From assembly GCA_035653595.1 (NCBI GenBank), contig DASRBO010000195.1, forward strand, positions 11,281 through 75,280: DNA of 64,000 bases, written 5' to 3'. This DNA is from DASRBO01 sp035653595. Lineage in GTDB: Bacteria > Actinomycetota > Acidimicrobiia > Acidimicrobiales > JAJPHE01. Of this stretch, positions 61,536 to 64,000 are shown one piece after another. Within the stretch, counting starts at the first letter, position 1, and each line of letters opens with the position of its first letter. Both the position numbers and the translations under genes were made by a program. The notes beneath the pieces were generated by a model, which did not search any database, was not told the origin of the DNA, and saw only the letters and a program-made list of their open reading frames with translations.

Positions 61536-62387
61536 ATGGACCCCGTCCGCTGGCACAGCCACCCGCGCCTGCGCCGGCCGATGATGGTGGTCGCCTTCGA
61601 GGGTTGGAACGATGCCGCCGACGCCGCCTCGACGGCCATCGACCACCTGGCCCGGACCTGTCAGGCCGAGGCCTTCGCCTCCATCGACCCGGAGGAGTTC
61701 TTCGACTTCACCGCCACCCGGCCCCGGGCCCGCATCGACGCCGACCTCAACCGCAGCATCGAGTGGCCGGGCAACGAGCTGCTGGCCGCCCACCGGCCCG
61801 ACGGGCCCCACGACCTCGTCCTGCTGTCGGGGACCGAGCCGAACCTGCGCTGGCGCACCTTCGCCGAGGCCATCGTCGGCATCGCCGTCGAGCTCGGGGT
61901 GCAGATGACGGTGTCGCTGGGCGCCCTGCTGGCCGACGTGGCCCACACCAGACCGGTCCGGGTAACAGGCACCGCCGCCGACGGCGAGCTGGCCGAGCGG
62001 CTGCACCTGCGCCGCTCCCGCTACGAGGGCCCCACCGGCATCCTCGGGATCCTCTCCGACAGCCTGGGCCGTGCAGGCATCCCGACCGCCTCGCTGTGGG
62101 CGGCGGTCCCCCACTACGTCTCCCAGACTCCCTCGCCCAAGGCGGCCCTGGCGCTGCTGGAGCGGGCGTCGTCGATCATCGGGGTGCCCCCCGACGCCCT
62201 CGACCTGCAGATCGCCTCATCGTCCTATGAGCGTCAGGTCACCGATCTGGTGCAGGCCGATCCGGACGTGGCCGAGTACGTGGCCCAGCTGGAGCGCGAC
62301 GAGCCCGAGGCCGACGGCATCACCATGACCGCAGGAGAGTCGCTGGCCGAGGAGGTCGAGCGCTTCCTGCGCGAGCACGGCAAGTAG
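61536..62387 (+). CDS. PAC2-family protein
   Basis: A 283-residue member of the PAC2 (proteasome assembly chaperone 2-like) family. Signatures are MMVVAFEGWNDAADAASTAIDHL, FFDFTATRPRARIDADLNR and HDLVLLSGTEPNLRWRTFAEAIV. Actinobacterial members are common, but their role in proteasome biology is unproven. No proteasome genes are in the window. ATG 61536 lies 21 bases after the lipoprotein stop. Confidence 0.93.
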   Translation: MDPVRWHSHPRLRRPMMVVAFEGWNDAADAASTAIDHLARTCQAEAFASIDPEEFFDFTATRPRARIDADLNRSIEWPGNELLAAHRPDGPHDLVLLSGTEPNLRWRTFAEAIVGIAVELGVQMTVSLGALLADVAHTRPVRVTGTAADGELAERLHLRRSRYEGPTGILGILSDSLGRAGIPTASLWAAVPHYVSQTPSPKAALALLERASSIIGVPPDALDLQIASSSYERQVTDLVQADPDVAEYVAQLERDEPEADGITMTAGESLAEEVERFLREHGK

Positions 62388-62393
62388 CCCCGC

Positions 62394-63791
62394 TCACCAC
62401 CCCGGGGCCAGGCGCGGCCAGGGGCGGGCCTCCTCGAAGATGCGGGCCAGCCTCAGGGCCACGTGGTCGTGGTGGCGGCGGGCGATCACCTGCAGGCCGA
62501 CGGGAAGCCCGCCGGAGGTGAGCCCGGCCGGCAGCGACACCGCCGGGTTCCAGCACAGGTTGGCGACCATGGTGAACGGCACCGCCATCACCGGGTCGAC
62601 GTCGACCCCGCCTATGGAACGGGGCATGCGACCGGCGGCGTCGAAGGCGGGCACGGCCGTGGTGGGCGTGATGACCACATCGACGTCGGCGAACACCTCG
62701 GCCCATTCCGCGTCCAGCCGGGTCCGGCGCCGATGCGCCCGGGCGAAGCGGCTCACCGGGTACGCCTCGGTCTGCTCCAGCGTGCGGCGCACCGGACGGT
62801 CGAACTCGTCGGCCCGCTCCGGCCACATGCCCGGTTCGAGGCTGACCCAGACGTCGGCGGCCCCGCTCGACAGCCACACCCGCACCGGGTCGGTGAGGTC
62901 GATGCGGCGCTCGACCGGTCGCAGCCCGGCCGCCGACACCAGGGCGGCGGCGGCCTCCTCGCAGATGGCGCCCACCTCGGGATCGACGAGGGCGAAGCCG
63001 AGGTCGGGGGACCACACCGCCCTCAGGCCGGACACGTCGAGGGCGGCGATGGCCGCCTCGTAGCCGAAGCCCGACGCCGGCAGCGAGGCCCGGTCGGCGT
63101 CGTGGGGCCCGGCGGCCACGTCGAGGTGCCTGGCGGCGTCGGCGACGGTGGTGGTGAGAGCCCCGAGCACGGTCGTCTCCGACATGCCGCCGAAGCCGGG
63201 GTGGGGGATGCGCCCGAAGCCGGCCTTGAACCCCACCAGCCCGGTGAAGGCCGCCGGAATGCGGGTCGACCCGCCGCCGTCGCTGGCGGTGCAGAACGGG
63301 ACCATCCCCGACGACACCGCCGCCGCCGACCCGCCGCTCGATCCGCCCGGGGTGACGGCGGTGTCCCAGGGGTTGCGGGTGGTGCCCCAGGCCGGGGTCG
63401 AGGTGAAGGCGACGGCGCCGAACTCGGGGGCGGCGGTCTTGCCCACCGGCACGGCGCCGGCGGCCCGCAGCCGGGCCACGTGGACCGAGTCGGCGGCCAC
63501 CGGGCCCCGGCCCTTGTAGAGCAGCGATCCGTGGGAGGTGGGCATGCCGGCGCAGTCCTCGAGGTCCTTGACCCCGAAGGGCACCCCGGCCAGTGGGCCC
63601 GGATCCCGACCCGAGGCGACGGCGGCGTCGACCGCCTCGGCCGCCCGGCGGGCACCCTCGGGATCGAGGTGGACGAAGGCGTTCAGCTCCGGGTTCGACG
63701 ACTCGATACGGGCCAGGCACTCGTCGAGCACCTCGGTCGCCTTCAGCCGGCCGGACCTGACCGCTTCGGCCGCCTCGACCACCGACCACAT
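62394..63791 (-). CDS. Amidase-signature family hydrolase
   Basis: A 465-residue amidase. The catalytic Lys is K75 (PFGVKDLEDCAG), the cis-Ser region is GGSSGGSAAAVSSG (~149-162), and the nucleophile is S175 in SDGGGSTRIPAAF. Full-length for the family, with the C-terminal substrate domain and GLPVGLQVIARRHHD close to the end. It is not GatA by context. The substrate is unknown. ATG at 63789-63791, just downstream of the VOC gene on the same strand. Confidence 0.93.
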   Translation of the reverse strand: MWSVVEAAEAVRSGRLKATEVLDECLARIESSNPELNAFVHLDPEGARRAAEAVDAAVASGRDPGPLAGVPFGVKDLEDCAGMPTSHGSLLYKGRGPVAADSVHVARLRAAGAVPVGKTAAPEFGAVAFTSTPAWGTTRNPWDTAVTPGGSSGGSAAAVSSGMVPFCTASDGGGSTRIPAAFTGLVGFKAGFGRIPHPGFGGMSETTVLGALTTTVADAARHLDVAAGPHDADRASLPASGFGYEAAIAALDVSGLRAVWSPDLGFALVDPEVGAICEEAAAALVSAAGLRPVERRIDLTDPVRVWLSSGAADVWVSLEPGMWPERADEFDRPVRRTLEQTEAYPVSRFARAHRRRTRLDAEWAEVFADVDVVITPTTAVPAFDAAGRMPRSIGGVDVDPVMAVPFTMVANLCWNPAVSLPAGLTSGGLPVGLQVIARRHHDHVALRLARIFEEARPWPRLAPGW

Positions 63792-63802
63792 AGGGGCCGA
63801 CT

Positions 63803-64000
63803 TTAGGCCGGAGCCGATATCCCCACCCCGCCCCTGGTCGAGGCCCCGTAGCGCTCCTTCTCGGAGGCGATGTCGAGGGGGCGGATGGTCGACCGGCCGG
63901 AGCGGGCCGAGTCGTCGAGCAGGTCGGCGGGGATGATCCAGGCCACCTCGAACTCGATGCCGTCGGGGTCGCGGGCATACAGGCTCTTGGTGGTGCCGTG
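63803..64000 (-). CDS. VOC (glyoxalase/dioxygenase) family protein, C-terminal part
   Basis: Only the last 65 codons are inside the window. They read HGTTKSLYARDPDGIEFEVAW, the end of a VOC beta-alpha-beta module with its metal-binding Glu in EFEV, followed by a ~40-residue tail. This resembles extradiol-dioxygenase-like or glyoxalase-like small proteins. It lies 11 bases upstream of the amidase start, so the two are probably cotranscribed. The substrate cannot be judged. Confidence 0.75.
   Translation of the reverse strand, partial: HGTTKSLYARDPDGIEFEVAWIIPADLLDDSARSGRSTIRPLDIASEKERYGASTRGGVGISAPA

Overview
The window is 64 kb of very GC-rich chromosome from an actinobacterium. The best guess is a member of the Acidimicrobiia or a close relative. 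That placement is an inference from gene content: the actinobacterial ctaE-qcrC-qcrA-qcrB respiratory cluster, a lipobox-carrying CtaC, a UdgX-type uracil-DNA glycosylase, luciferase-like flavin enzymes, an SCP2 protein, and many acyl-CoA enzymes. GTG starts are common, and 4-base stop/start overlaps (GTGA, ATGA, CTGA) link many neighbours. No phage, insertion sequence, CRISPR array, plasmid gene or rRNA is visible. Both window ends cut through genes: a Rieske protein on the left and a VOC protein on the right.

Layout. 1-7.1 kb holds small accessory genes: a phosphotransferase coupled to a small ClpX-type zinc-finger protein, a NYN protein, a serine hydrolase, an acetyltransferase, a methyltransferase, and a tiny membrane protein coupled to an MFS transporter. 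A tRNA-Arg(CCU) follows at 7.5 kb. 7.6-12.8 kb has a secreted glycosidase, udgX, an amidase and an MprF-like aminoacyl-lipid synthase. 12.8-25.6 kb is lipid or steroid-like catabolism: an acyl-CoA dehydrogenase, a biotin-carrier/carboxyltransferase fusion and an acyl-CoA synthetase in one operon; then a P450, a Tat-exported gluconate-dehydrogenase-like pair, a second acyl-CoA synthetase and an aldo/keto reductase. 25.7-29.2 kb is assimilatory sulfate reduction: cysC-cysD-cysN on the plus strand facing cysH on the minus strand, with a shared promoter/operator sequence at both outer ends. 29.4-32.3 kb carries tatA, a PaaX-like regulator, a flavin-dependent oxidoreductase and an SCP2 protein.

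32.4-45.6 kb is the aerobic respiratory region. ctaC-ctaD-ctaF runs on the plus strand and ctaE-qcrC-qcrA-qcrB on the minus strand. Between them sit a heterodimeric ABC exporter and a GH18-like glycosidase. A response regulator with a degenerate receiver lies just upstream of ctaE and diverges from a FliA/WhiG-type sigma factor. 47.4-54.8 kb has a HelD-like helicase and an overlapping heme operon (hemE-hemH-hemY) that continues into an lnt homologue. 54.2-64 kb is housekeeping: a GH1 glycosidase with a GtrA protein, tesB, gltA, a MOSC protein, an aldo/keto reductase, a GerMN/Gmad2 lipoprotein, a PAC2 protein and an amidase.

I found no obviously new multi-gene system. The best leads are residue- and regulation-level oddities: a 26-bp element shared by the two sulfur promoters, both apparently giving leaderless mRNAs; a CTG start for cysD; a CysH lacking one Fe-S ligand; an Lnt homologue with Ser in place of the catalytic Cys; an LPATG-like tail on a GMC oxidoreductase; a receiver without its phospho-Asp beside the bc1 operon; and a long arginine-rich amphipathic repeat in front of the GH18 domain.
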